DNA of 64,000 nt from Bacillota bacterium. Lineage in GTDB: Bacteria > Bacillota > Clostridia > Christensenellales > SZUA-584. Positions 31,726-41,734 of this stretch are shown piece by piece. The position numbers were made by a program, and so were the translations under genes. The stretch lies in the NCBI GenBank assembly GCA_023460085.1, contig JAEWRI010000009.1, forward strand, positions 21,526-85,525, in the 5' to 3' direction. Below the pieces are notes generated by a model that had not been told where the DNA came from, did not search any database, and saw only the letters and a program-made list of their open reading frames with translations. Each line of letters opens with the position of its first letter. Position 1 is the stretch's first letter.

Positions 31726-34713
31726 CTACTGACCGTATGTATCGATTTCCCACTGTGTCGGCGCGCGCCCTGCGGTACCAAACAGTTCTTCCGTCTGCTG
31801 TGCTGAAAGGCCAAAGTATTGGCGCAGCTCGTATACGACGACCTCCGGCCGGTTTTCCACGAAGTACTGAAGCCGTGCCATATGGGTATTAAAGTTGCCC
31901 TCCGACTGTCCGGTGATCGTCCTGTCCTGTACCCGTTCCGCGCTGATCTCCTCCGCAAGTGCGCCCATCCGTTCCGTCATGTACTCCGTGGAAAAGCGCG
32001 TGTTGAGCAGCTCCGCAAACCGTTCGAGAAACGCCTGCCGCCATGCGTCGTTCTCCAGCATGCTGCGGCTGAGTTCCGTGGAATACATAAAGCTTGCGCC
32101 GCGTCCGTCGGGATTGAAGAACAGGCTGGTCGCATTGCGGGCCACCTTATAGAAGCCCCAGTCGATATCGTAGAGTATCCAGCGCCACTTGCCGTCCGTT
32201 TCAGACGAGCGCCAGAACTTCACGTTGCCCAGATCCGCATTGCTGAAGAATATCTCCGCGATGCACCAGTCCATGTAATTGTCCACGTCAATCCGCGAGG
32301 CGACGTAGTCAAAATTGTCCTGATCGGCAAGGCTGTTGCTCTTGCAGAACTCAATGAGCGCCTTGTAGTCTGCGCTGTCTCCCACGAGCGCTGTGCCGTT
32401 GCCCACCAGCAGATCGATGGAGGACAAGTCCTCTATATTGTAATGCTGCGCAAGATAGTACTTGTTGACCTTCTCGCGCATGTAGTACACACCCCAGTAT
32501 TGGCCGTTCAGATACACAAGGCACGCCCGGTAGTCCATGTACTCCAGATCCGTCGCACCCCCGATGAGATCCGCCGCCAGCACATCCCGCAGCTTGGTCA
32601 GCTTTCCGTCATTGCCTCCCGCGCGCAGCACGATGGACTTGTACTCCGTAAAAGGCTGTGTACTGAAAAACGGATAGCTCAGTGAACTGTCCCCGTACCG
32701 GCCCCGCGCAAAAACGGCGAAGGACTTCTGCGCGTCCGTGCGAGAATACGCGCCGAAAAGCCGAAGACCGATATCCTGTACAAACACACGCTGCCCGTTT
32801 TCGATTAGCTCGATGCTGGCGGGCACCTCCCACTCCTCCGAGAAGTTGGTATAGATGCCGTGCTCCGCACCAAAGAGCAAATCCGGAGCGGTGACCAGCG
32901 ACACGATGGGCAGGCTGTGCTGCTCGCCGATAACATACGTCGCCGTAGCGACCGCGCTCTCGATATAGCCGTCCCGATAGGCCCGCGCGCGGATGATACC
33001 CGTCGCGCTTACAGGGACGGGGCCGCTGTACCTTGCGGAGCTCTTTGTAGGATCCGAGCCATCCGTCGTGTAGTAGATTGCCGCGTCCGCGGTGCCGCAG
33101 GACAGAGACACCTGCTGGGCTCCGTCGTAGCTGCCCGCTAAAACGCTCATGGACGGCATGTCCGTTACGCCTTCGCTCGGGGACCCATTGGCTGCGCCGG
33201 GCGTCGGATCCCGAAAGTAAACGAGCGCGCTTTTCCCGTCTGTACGTCCCATTGACGCGCCCGCGGGAATGCGGCGGATATTGTACCTGTCCAACAATGC
33301 GCCGCCGCCGTCAAACAGCGCCAGCACTTCGCCGGCCGCGCTCAGCTTATAGTTGGTATGTATATACTTTTTTTTTTCGCCGTCGTCGCCCAGACCCGAA
33401 GCCAGTACCGTCAGATACTGACCAGGCTCCAGCGTAACATCGCCGAAGCGCCACTTGGCCGGATTGCCTGAGTCATCGGTCAGTCCAAAGCCCGAAAGAT
33501 TCACACTCTGGCTGCCGCGGTTATAGAGCTCAATCCAGTCGTAATATTCGCCGTTCTCCTCCGCAAGGTAGCCCGAATTGGAAGTCATCACTTCGTTGAT
33601 GATTATGTCTCCCAGCGCCACCTGGTTGCTTTGCTCGAACTGTGAATATCCTTCCTCACTGTTGGGATACCCCGGCGTAGGCAGGCTGGATACCTCCCAG
33701 TCAGCGCCGTACACACCATCCGTCATGATGCGGGAGTACGCGTTATCGGAGGGCAATTCACTCACCGGTACCTCATCCAGGATCAGCCCCTGGGGATTGG
33801 AAAGCACGATGGTTTCCTGATAGGAAGAGATGCGGAAATTGGTATGAAACGCGCGGCTTTCGGCGTCCGTTGCCAGCGTGTCCTTCCCCGACGCAAATAC
33901 GACGAGATATCCGCCCGCTTCCAGCGTGACCTCCGGGAACTTCCATTTCAGCGTTTTGTCGGCGTCGTCCGAGAGACCATATCCGTTCAGATCGACCGCC
34001 TCGCTGCCGCAGTTGTAAATTTCGATGTAGTCGCTGTAGACACCCGTATTGTCCTGCAGCGTTGTATTGTTGGACGACATTACCTCGGTAATAATCAAGG
34101 AGGTATCGGATGCCTTCCGGCTTTGCTCAAATGCGGCACGGCCCGCTTCATCATTGGAAAAGCCGGGCGTCGGACCCACACCGCTTTGCGCGTCGAAATT
34201 TCCCCAGTCTCCCGTTCCCAGAATAAGTCCTCTCGAAACGTCCTGCGTCTGAGCTTCGTATTCCACCGTATCCACTTCCGCGCCCGAAGCGCTGGTCAGA
34301 TATATCGTCCCGCCGTCAGCGCTAAGCCTGAAGGCGGCATGCTGCACAGGATCGCTCGCGCTCGTCGTCCCCGTCCCGCTGGCAAACACCACGAGATATT
34401 CCCCCGCCTTCATCTGCATGCCAGAAGGAAACGTCCACTTTGCGGTATCAGAACTGTCATCCGAAAGCCCCATGCCGGAAAGGCTCACGGTCTCGCCGGT
34501 GGGGTTGTATAATTCAATCCAGTCGTTATAATTGCCGTTGTCGTCGGGCAGACACCCGCCGTTGGAGGCCATAAACTCATTAATAATGAGACCTGAACCA
34601 GAGGTCTCTCCGGCACCCGGCCCATTGTCCTGTCCCTTAAGATAGAAAAACAGTGCTGCGCCGAGGGCGAGAATCAGTATTACCGCGATAAGAATATTTC
34701 TGAATACCTTCAA
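31726..34713 (-). CDS. CotH-kinase-family surface protein with three lamin-tail domains
   Basis: 995 residues from a TTG at 34713, with AAAGGAG 8 bases upstream; the in-frame GTG at 34734 overlaps that site. An N-terminal membrane helix is followed by three lamin-tail (LTD) domains. Each has IINEFMASN- or IITEVMSSN-like openings, then DWIELYN/DYIEIYN and KW.FP. Next is a chitobiase/hexosaminidase C-terminal-like domain (AIYYTTDGSDPTKSS). The CotH kinase domain then runs from LPIVSLVT to the end, with RLFGAYSR, QKSFAVFARGRYG, YWGVYYMREKVNK and the metal-site motif LYDIDWGF. CotH of Bacillus phosphorylates spore-coat proteins. Here the targets are more likely cell-surface proteins, which is inference. 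Confidence 0.87.
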   Translation of the reverse strand: MKVFRNILIAVILILALGAALFFYLKGQDNGPGAGETSGSGLIINEFMASNGGCLPDDNGNYNDWIELYNPTGETVSLSGMGLSDDSSDTAKWTFPSGMQMKAGEYLVVFASGTGTTSASDPVQHAAFRLSADGGTIYLTSASGAEVDTVEYEAQTQDVSRGLILGTGDWGNFDAQSGVGPTPGFSNDEAGRAAFEQSRKASDTSLIITEVMSSNNTTLQDNTGVYSDYIEIYNCGSEAVDLNGYGLSDDADKTLKWKFPEVTLEAGGYLVVFASGKDTLATDAESRAFHTNFRISSYQETIVLSNPQGLILDEVPVSELPSDNAYSRIMTDGVYGADWEVSSLPTPGYPNSEEGYSQFEQSNQVALGDIIINEVMTSNSGYLAEENGEYYDWIELYNRGSQSVNLSGFGLTDDSGNPAKWRFGDVTLEPGQYLTVLASGLGDDGEKKKYIHTNYKLSAAGEVLALFDGGGALLDRYNIRRIPAGASMGRTDGKSALVYFRDPTPGAANGSPSEGVTDMPSMSVLAGSYDGAQQVSLSCGTADAAIYYTTDGSDPTKSSARYSGPVPVSATGIIRARAYRDGYIESAVATATYVIGEQHSLPIVSLVTAPDLLFGAEHGIYTNFSEEWEVPASIELIENGQRVFVQDIGLRLFGAYSRTDAQKSFAVFARGRYGDSSLSYPFFSTQPFTEYKSIVLRAGGNDGKLTKLRDVLAADLIGGATDLEYMDYRACLVYLNGQYWGVYYMREKVNKYYLAQHYNIEDLSSIDLLVGNGTALVGDSADYKALIEFCKSNSLADQDNFDYVASRIDVDNYMDWCIAEIFFSNADLGNVKFWRSSETDGKWRWILYDIDWGFYKVARNATSLFFNPDGRGASFMYSTELSRSMLENDAWRQAFLERFAELLNTRFSTEYMTERMGALAEEISAERVQDRTITGQSEGNFNTHMARLQYFVENRPEVVVYELRQYFGLSAQQTEELFGTAGRAPTQWEIDTYGQ

Positions 34714-34855
34714 CGATCGCGCTCCTTTCCCCACCCCATGCCTGTCCAGTCAAAACTCATGGAGTGATTTTATCACGCTTCTTTTGCAAATACAACTCAG
34801 TATACTGTGAAATACTGCTTGTTTTCGTCCTTTCGCTGAATACAAGCCGCAAAAA

Positions 34856-34881
34856 CCCCGAAAACCAAAAAGCCACCGGGG
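34856..34881 (-). terminator. Terminator after the Pro-rich zinc-ribbon gene
   Basis: On the minus strand CCCCG and CGGGG enclose a 16-base T/G-rich loop and are followed by TTTTTG. It is about 34 bases past the stop at 34915. Confidence 0.5.
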
Positions 34882-34914
34882 CATGTCATGCTTCGGCGGC
34901 AGATTCTCAGTTCA

Positions 34915-35808
34915 TCAGCTGCGGTATTCATCCAAAAACTTTTCAATGTCAAAGCCGTTTTCGGCTCTGCGGAATGAGCCCTGCCCTGATACGAGGAGTA
35001 CATCGTCCTCCATCGTAAAGCGGTATTCCTCTTCGTCCGCGGTGATGATTCCCTCGCCCTTACCCAAATCGAAGGTGTAATTGCCCTCGTCCCGCGCGCC
35101 GGGCATACGGCTTACCACCAGTTCTCCCGATTGGAATTGCAGCACCATGCCTCGCTCTTCGCTGTACCATGTGCCTTCCACCGGAGATTTCCCGGACAGC
35201 GCCAATATGAGCGCCAGTGCAATAACGGCAGCCGCTCCCAGCGTAATTCCCACGATTAAACCGATCTTCTTCCTCTTATATGCAGGCGCGTTTTCCTGCG
35301 GAGCGGCATACGGGGCAACCGGAATTGTACTTGCCGGCGAAGGGGACTGCTGCACACGGTACGTGGGCGTCGGCGGCATCATAGGCGGCGCTGGCTGCGG
35401 CGGCACAGGCCGCGGCGTCGGCGGCATCACAGGCGGCGCTGGCGTAGGCGGCACGGGCCGCGGTACCTGCGGCATCATAGGCGGCGCTGGCGCAGGCTGC
35501 ACGGGCCGTGGCGTCGGCGGCATCATAGGCGGCGCTGGCGCAGGCTGCACGGGCCGCGGCGTCGGCGGCATCATAGGCGGTGCTGGCGCAGGCTGTACGG
35601 GTTTAACCTCATATGGCGGAGACGCCGGCGGCACGGTTTGCCCCGGTGCCTGCGGCGCGGTACGAACAGTATACCGAGATGCTGCGGGAACAGACTGCGG
35701 AGCAAAAGCGCTCTGCGCCGTCTTTACTTCACTGTCCAGCAGCGATCCGCAAACCTCGCAATACTTTGAGCGGGTTCCATTCTGATGACCGCATCGGGTG
35801 CAGTACAT
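34915..35808 (-). CDS. Zinc-ribbon, Pro-rich repeat membrane protein
   Basis: 297 residues. The N-terminal zinc ribbon has CTRCGHQN...CEVCGSLL (Cys3, 6, 17, 20). Residues 69-148 are five 16-residue repeats of the form RPVQPAPAPPMMPPTP. A transmembrane helix (about 185-205) follows KRKKIG, then an extracellular domain of about 85 residues starts at VEGTWYSEERGMVLQF. The same design of ribbon, helix and GTWY domain is found in the next gene upstream, so they are paralogues. The C-terminal domain resembles small lipocalin-like stress or sensor domains, but I cannot assign a function. Confidence 0.75.
   Translation of the reverse strand: MYCTRCGHQNGTRSKYCEVCGSLLDSEVKTAQSAFAPQSVPAASRYTVRTAPQAPGQTVPPASPPYEVKPVQPAPAPPMMPPTPRPVQPAPAPPMMPPTPRPVQPAPAPPMMPQVPRPVPPTPAPPVMPPTPRPVPPQPAPPMMPPTPTYRVQQSPSPASTIPVAPYAAPQENAPAYKRKKIGLIVGITLGAAAVIALALILALSGKSPVEGTWYSEERGMVLQFQSGELVVSRMPGARDEGNYTFDLGKGEGIITADEEEYRFTMEDDVLLVSGQGSFRRAENGFDIEKFLDEYRS
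35365..35604 (-). repeat. 48-bp tandem repeats coding for Pro-rich units
   Basis: Five tandem 48-base units, each encoding 16 residues of the form RPV-P-PAPP-MP--P. Two of the units are nearly identical at the DNA level and others are diverged. This is a coding minisatellite, likely to vary in copy number between strains. Confidence 0.8.
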
Positions 35809-35856
35809 AGATCCGTCTCCTTATGCTATCCGCTTTCGCCGGATGTCACACCATTT

Positions 35857-36330
35857 TTATCCCAGCTGATTAAGCATGTTACTGAAATCGAAGCTCTTTT
35901 GCTCCACATAGGTTTTGGTCATAATTGTACCATCCCAGTTCAGTGTGGTACCGTCACAAGTAAAAGTACTCTCGCTGTCGCTGAGCCAAATTGTCCCCTG
36001 ATCCTTCACGCTGCTGAACTGATACTTTCCATACTGCGGATCTGTACTCATTGAGGTCATCTCGATAACACCGTTCGGTTCAAACTTGACGTAACCATAC
36101 CCGTTTTGCTCATACCATGTGCCCTTGAGCTCGCCCGGCACCCTGGCAATCAGGAAAATGGTCAAGAAAGCACCGATAACGAGCACGGCGGCAGCGGCAG
36201 CGATGATAACAATCCGGCGAACCCGCGCCTTCTGATTCCCCTTGACTTCCCCCGGCGTCAGCGCCGTCCCGCAATGCGGACATACCTTTTTGTCTTTCTT
36301 AACATTGACATTGCATTTCTTGCAGTACAT
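35857..36330 (-). CDS. Zinc-ribbon membrane protein, paralogue of the downstream gene
   Basis: 157 residues from the ATG at 36330 (AGGAG upstream). CKKCNVNVKKDKKVCPHCG is the ribbon. A transmembrane helix of about 20 residues (IVIIAAAAAVLVIGAFLTIF) follows a basic KARVRR stretch. The outer domain begins GTWYEQNGYGYVKFEPNG and carries the same GTWY motif as the protein at 34915-35808, without the Pro-rich repeats. Function unknown. The 48-base gap between the two genes suggests one transcript. Confidence 0.75.
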   Translation of the reverse strand: MYCKKCNVNVKKDKKVCPHCGTALTPGEVKGNQKARVRRIVIIAAAAAVLVIGAFLTIFLIARVPGELKGTWYEQNGYGYVKFEPNGVIEMTSMSTDPQYGKYQFSSVKDQGTIWLSDSESTFTCDGTTLNWDGTIMTKTYVEQKSFDFSNMLNQLG

Positions 36331-36543
36331 AGCGTGTTTCTCCTCTGCATCGGATAGTGTGGATATTGTAGCATACATTTTGATTACAGCATACGGATTT
36401 TTTGTTCTTCCGAATAAACTTTCGGATAATTTTTAATCCGTCTCCGCGACTTGGCAACCATTCCACATTATAGCGCATTATGTCGAAATATTAACAAAAA
36501 AAACATCAAAACCGAAAAAATAATGAGTGCATTTGTGATGGTA

Positions 36544-36561
36544 TTGTGATAAGATTCACAT
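36544..36561. promoter_or_regulatory. Upstream Rex-like operator
   Basis: TTGTGATAAGATTCACAT is an inverted repeat matching the Rex pattern TTGTGA-N6-TCACAA at all but the last base. Rex is an NADH/NAD+ sensor that leaves DNA when NADH rises. Its centre is 29 bases from that of the second site. Confidence 0.65.
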
Positions 36562-36572
36562 GTTGCTTGCGC

Positions 36573-36605
36573 TTGTTAAAAAATTAACAATTTAGAATAT
36601 ATACT
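36573..36605. promoter_or_regulatory. Perfect Rex-type operator over the hydrogenase promoter
   Basis: TTGTTAA-AAAA-TTAACAA (36573-36590) is a perfect Rex-type inverted repeat. The -10 candidates TAGAAT (36593-36598) and TATACT (36600-36605) follow directly, so bound Rex would block RNA polymerase. The first hydrogenase gene starts at 36624 with AGGAGGGGG. Confidence 0.75.
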
Positions 36606-36623
36606 ACAGGAGGGGGACGTTAT

Positions 36624-37100
36624 ATGATCAGCACTGATGATACGCTTAAACGCGAAGAGCTGATAAGCTTCATCAAAGAACAGAAAAAGAAACCCGGGCC
36701 GCTGATGCCAGTGATGCAGAAGGCCCAGGGACTGTACGGAGCGCTCAGCTTCGACGTACAGGAGTTAATCGCGGAAGAGATGGGCATACCCATGAGCGAA
36801 ATCTTCGGCGTAGCGACGTTTTATTCGCAGTTTGCGCTGGAACCCAAGGGCAAGTACGTTATCAGCGTCTGCATGGGAACGGCGTGCTACGTCAAGAATG
36901 TCGAGAAGGTCATGGAAAAACTCGTTGAAGAACTGGGCATACAGCCCGGCAAGACGACACCCGACGGAAAGTTCACGCTGGAAGCGACCCGTTGCCTCGG
37001 GTGCTGCGGTCTCGCCCCCGTCATCATGATTGAAGATCAGGTGTATGGGCGGCTTACCGCGTCCGACGTGCCTGGGATACTTGATAAGTATCGTAAGTAG
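36624..37100 (+). CDS. hydC: NAD-linked [FeFe] hydrogenase, NuoE-like [2Fe-2S] subunit
   Basis: 158 residues with the thioredoxin-like fold of complex I subunit NuoE. The [2Fe-2S] ligands are in VCMGTACYVKN and TRCLGCCGLAP. It passes electrons between the NuoF-like flavin subunit and other clusters in trimeric, usually electron-bifurcating, hydrogenases. First gene of a five-gene operon under two Rex sites. The name hydC follows the Thermotoga HydABC usage. Confidence 0.9.
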   Translation: MISTDDTLKREELISFIKEQKKKPGPLMPVMQKAQGLYGALSFDVQELIAEEMGIPMSEIFGVATFYSQFALEPKGKYVISVCMGTACYVKNVEKVMEKLVEELGIQPGKTTPDGKFTLEATRCLGCCGLAPVIMIEDQVYGRLTASDVPGILDKYRK

Positions 37101-37102
37101 CC

Positions 37103-37657
37103 ATGAGAGATATCTCACTGCACATACTCGATATCGCGGAAAATTCACTCCGCGCCAAGGCCAGCCTCATCCAAGTTGGCATACTGCTTGACGAAGGCGC
37201 AGATACGCTGACAGTAATCATTGAGGACAACGGCTGCGGTATGAGCAGCGAGATGGTGGAACGCGTAAAAAGCCCCTTTACCACGACGCGCACGACGCGC
37301 AATGTGGGCCTCGGGATTCCGCTCTTTGCGGCAGGCTGTGAAAACACGGGCGGCAGCCTCGCAATCGAGTCCGAGCCGGGTGTGGGAACAAAGCTTACGG
37401 CGGTATACCGCAACTCGCACATCGACCGCCCTCCGCTGGGCGACGTGGCGCAGACGGTATGCACGCTGGTCATGGCGAATCCGGACATCGATTTTGCGTT
37501 TACCGCGCAGAAGTCAGAAGTGAGATTCGAGTTTGACACGCATGAAATTAAAAAAACGTTGGGCGGTGTGTCCATCACGCAGCCCGAGGTGGTACAGTTT
37601 ATCAGCGAATACCTTTCAGAAGGATTAGAGCAAGTGTTTGGAGGGGAAGAACAATGA
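37103..37657 (+). CDS. HATPase_c-domain ATP-binding protein in the hydrogenase operon
   Basis: 184 residues. A GHKL ATPase domain with HILDIAENSLRAKA (N box), VIIEDNGCGMS (G1 box), GLGIPLF (G2-like) and GGSLAIESEPGVGTKL. There is no histidine-phosphotransfer or sensor domain, so it is not a complete kinase; it resembles anti-sigma-type or orphan ATPases. The C-terminal ~60 residues are not recognised. It begins 2 bases after hydC and overlaps the next gene by 4 bases, so it is tightly coupled to the hydrogenase. Its task, possibly assembly or regulation, is unknown. Confidence 0.8.
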   Translation: MRDISLHILDIAENSLRAKASLIQVGILLDEGADTLTVIIEDNGCGMSSEMVERVKSPFTTTRTTRNVGLGIPLFAAGCENTGGSLAIESEPGVGTKLTAVYRNSHIDRPPLGDVAQTVCTLVMANPDIDFAFTAQKSEVRFEFDTHEIKKTLGGVSITQPEVVQFISEYLSEGLEQVFGGEEQ

Positions 37658-38031
37658 AGTCTTTGAAGGAGCTTGAAGAGATCCGGAACAGAACGCTGTC
37701 CCAGATCGATATCAGAAAAAAAGGCGAAGGCACTCGCATTGTGGTCGGTATGGCGACCTGCGGTATCGCCGCGGGCGCGCGCCCGGTGCTGAACGCTTTT
37801 GTGGAAGAAGTCGCCAAGCGGAACCTCGCGGGCGTAATGGTATCCCAGACCGGTTGCATCGGCGCATGCCGTCTGGAACCCATGGTGGAGATTTACACTC
37901 CCAATAACGACAAGGTGACCTACGTGAAGGTGAAGCCCGACATGGTGGGCCGCATCATCGCGGAACACGTCGTCAACGGCAACCCCGTGACAGAATACAC
38001 GATTGGCTACGCCGAAGCCAACCAGCAGTAA
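37654..38031 (+). CDS. Thioredoxin-like [2Fe-2S] ferredoxin-domain protein
   Basis: 125 residues. VVGMATCGIAAGARPV and VSQTGCIGACRLEP give three cysteines (36, 68, 72) of the usual four ligands of the thioredoxin-like ferredoxin fold. The CGIAAGA form with a single first cysteine is typical of this hydrogenase-linked small protein. It looks like a free-standing copy of the N-terminal domain of the next gene. GGAGGGG precedes the ATG. Confidence 0.85.
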   Translation: MKSLKELEEIRNRTLSQIDIRKKGEGTRIVVGMATCGIAAGARPVLNAFVEEVAKRNLAGVMVSQTGCIGACRLEPMVEIYTPNNDKVTYVKVKPDMVGRIIAEHVVNGNPVTEYTIGYAEANQQ

Positions 38032-38049
38032 AGAGGGAGGGTGAAAACA

Positions 38050-39840
<1,791 letters not shown>

Positions 39841-39858
39841 GAAAGGAGCCAACGGATC

Positions 39859-41601
39859 ATGATATCTTTGACGATAGACGGCATCAAAGTCGAAGTGCCG
39901 GATAATACGACGGTGCTGGAAGCGGCCCGCAAGGCGGGTATCCGCATTCCCACGCTGTGCTACCTGAAGGGCGTAAACGCCATCGGCGCGTGCCGCATGT
40001 GCCTTGTGGACGTACTGGAAGGCGGACGCGGCCTGCAGGCGGCGTGCGTGCTGCCCGCGGTAAACGGCATGGTGGTTTCCACCAACTCACAGACGGTGCA
40101 GGACGCACGCAAGGTGAACCTGCAGCTGATACTGTCCAACCACAACAAGAAATGCCTCTCCTGCGTGCGCAACCGCAGCTGCGAACTCCAGAAGCTCTGC
40201 GAAGAGCTGGGCGTGGATGACGAGACCGTGTACGAAGGCGACCGCTATGACCGGCCGATGGATACCAGTTCTCCTTCCATCGTGCGCGATCCCGAGAAGT
40301 GCATACTCTGCCGCCGCTGCGTGGCGGTATGCAACAACGTACAGAAGATTGGCGCTATCGGCGCAACACACCGCGGCTTCAAGACCATCATCGAGCCGGT
40401 ATTCGGAAAGTCCATCGGCGACGTGCTGTGCGTCAACTGCGGACAGTGCATCACCGCCTGCCCGGTAGGCGCGCTCACCGAGAAGAGCGAAATTGACGAC
40501 GTATGGGCCGCGATTCACGACAAGACGAAGCATGTGGTCGTGCAGACCGCTCCCGCCGTGCGCTTTGGTCTCGGCGAGGAATTCGGCATCGACCCCGGCA
40601 ACAGCGTGACGGGCAAGATGGCTGCCGCGCTGCGCCGCCTTGGCTTCGCCAAGGTGTTCGACACCGACTTCGCTGCCGACCTCACGATCATGGAGGAAGG
40701 TACGGAGCTGCTTCACCGCATCAACAACGGCGGCAAGCTGCCGATGATTACATCGTGCAGCCCGGGCTGGATCAAGTATTGCGAGATGTTCTTCCCGGAC
40801 TTCCTCGACAATCTCTCCACGTGCAAATCGCCGCACGAGATGGAAGGCGCAGTCATCAAGAGCTACTACGCGCAGAAGAACGGCATCGACCCGAAGAGCA
40901 TTTACGTCGTTTCGGTGATGCCCTGCACCGCGAAGAAGTTCGAGAAGGAGCGCGACGAGTTATCCAACGACGGCATGCGCAACGTGGACGCCGTGCTGAC
41001 CACGCGGGAATTGGCCCGCATGATAAAGCAGGCCAACATCGACTTCAAGCGCCTGCCCGATGAGGACTTTGACAAGATCCTCGGCGAGTCCACCGGCGCG
41101 GCGGTCATCTTCGGCGCAACGGGCGGCGTGATGGAAGCGGCTCTCCGCACCGTGGCAGATCTCCTGACGGGTCAGGATCTGAAGGACATCGACTACGAAT
41201 GCGTACGCGGTATCGATGGCGTCAAGGAAGCCACCCTCAACATCGCGGGCATGGACATCAAGGTCGCGGTCGCAAGCGGCACGGGCAACGCCAAAAAGCT
41301 GCTTGAAGCGGTTCGCAGCGGCGAAAAGGATTACCACTTCATCGAGATTATGGGATGCCCCGGCGGCTGCGTAACGGGCGGCGGACAGCCTATTGTCTCC
41401 GCGCAAGACAAGATGGACATCAATCCGTATGTCGTACGCGCGAAGGCCACCTACGCCGAAGACGCGGGCAAGCCGAAGCGCAAATCCCACGAGAACGAGG
41501 AAATCAAGCAGCTCTACAAGGAGTTCCTCGGCGAAGCGGGCGGTCACAAGTCGCACGAGCTGCTGCACACGCACTATCATCAGAGGCCGAAATATAAGTA
41601 A
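39859..41601 (+). CDS. hydA: [FeFe] hydrogenase catalytic subunit
   Basis: 580 residues. An N-terminal [2Fe-2S] domain (about 1-80) is followed by a His-Cys3 [4Fe-4S] site (HNKKCLSCVRNRSC) and two [4Fe-4S] sites (CILCRRCVAVC, CVNCGQCITACPVGAL). The H-cluster domain has L1 TSCSPGW (about 297), L2 VMPCTAKKFEKE (about 353) and L3 GCPGGCVTGGGQP (about 498). A small-subunit-like tail ends the protein. L1 has Ser after the first Cys (TSCSPGW rather than TSCCPxW), a variant I associate with multimeric hydrogenases. It makes or consumes H2. The maturases HydE, HydF and HydG are not in the window. Confidence 0.94.
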   Translation: MISLTIDGIKVEVPDNTTVLEAARKAGIRIPTLCYLKGVNAIGACRMCLVDVLEGGRGLQAACVLPAVNGMVVSTNSQTVQDARKVNLQLILSNHNKKCLSCVRNRSCELQKLCEELGVDDETVYEGDRYDRPMDTSSPSIVRDPEKCILCRRCVAVCNNVQKIGAIGATHRGFKTIIEPVFGKSIGDVLCVNCGQCITACPVGALTEKSEIDDVWAAIHDKTKHVVVQTAPAVRFGLGEEFGIDPGNSVTGKMAAALRRLGFAKVFDTDFAADLTIMEEGTELLHRINNGGKLPMITSCSPGWIKYCEMFFPDFLDNLSTCKSPHEMEGAVIKSYYAQKNGIDPKSIYVVSVMPCTAKKFEKERDELSNDGMRNVDAVLTTRELARMIKQANIDFKRLPDEDFDKILGESTGAAVIFGATGGVMEAALRTVADLLTGQDLKDIDYECVRGIDGVKEATLNIAGMDIKVAVASGTGNAKKLLEAVRSGEKDYHFIEIMGCPGGCVTGGGQPIVSAQDKMDINPYVVRAKATYAEDAGKPKRKSHENEEIKQLYKEFLGEAGGHKSHELLHTHYHQRPKYK

Positions 41602-41614
41602 ACCGACTTTGGGC

Positions 41615-41644
41615 AACGGCTCCGGGCAACCGGAGCCGTTTTCT
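41615..41644 (+). terminator. Hydrogenase operon terminator
   Basis: AACGGCTCCGG-GCAA-CCGGAGCCGTT followed by TTCT, an 11-bp perfect stem beginning 14 bases after the hydA stop. Confidence 0.85.
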
Positions 41645-41734
41645 GTGCCGCCCGGAATCCGGCTATTGCGACATGGCTGCGATTGTTATAGTATTGAGTC
41701 ACTGCGTAATTTCATCAAACCGGTGGAGGTTCTC

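Noticed and set aside
35365..35604. Regular 48-bp repeats as a possible CRISPR array
   Set aside because: There are no unique spacers. The units are contiguous, in frame and encode a Pro-rich tract.
41393..41734. Upstream in-frame extension of the DUF2284 gene
   Set aside because: It overlaps the end of hydA and runs through the hydrogenase terminator. The ATG at 41735 has the ribosome site.
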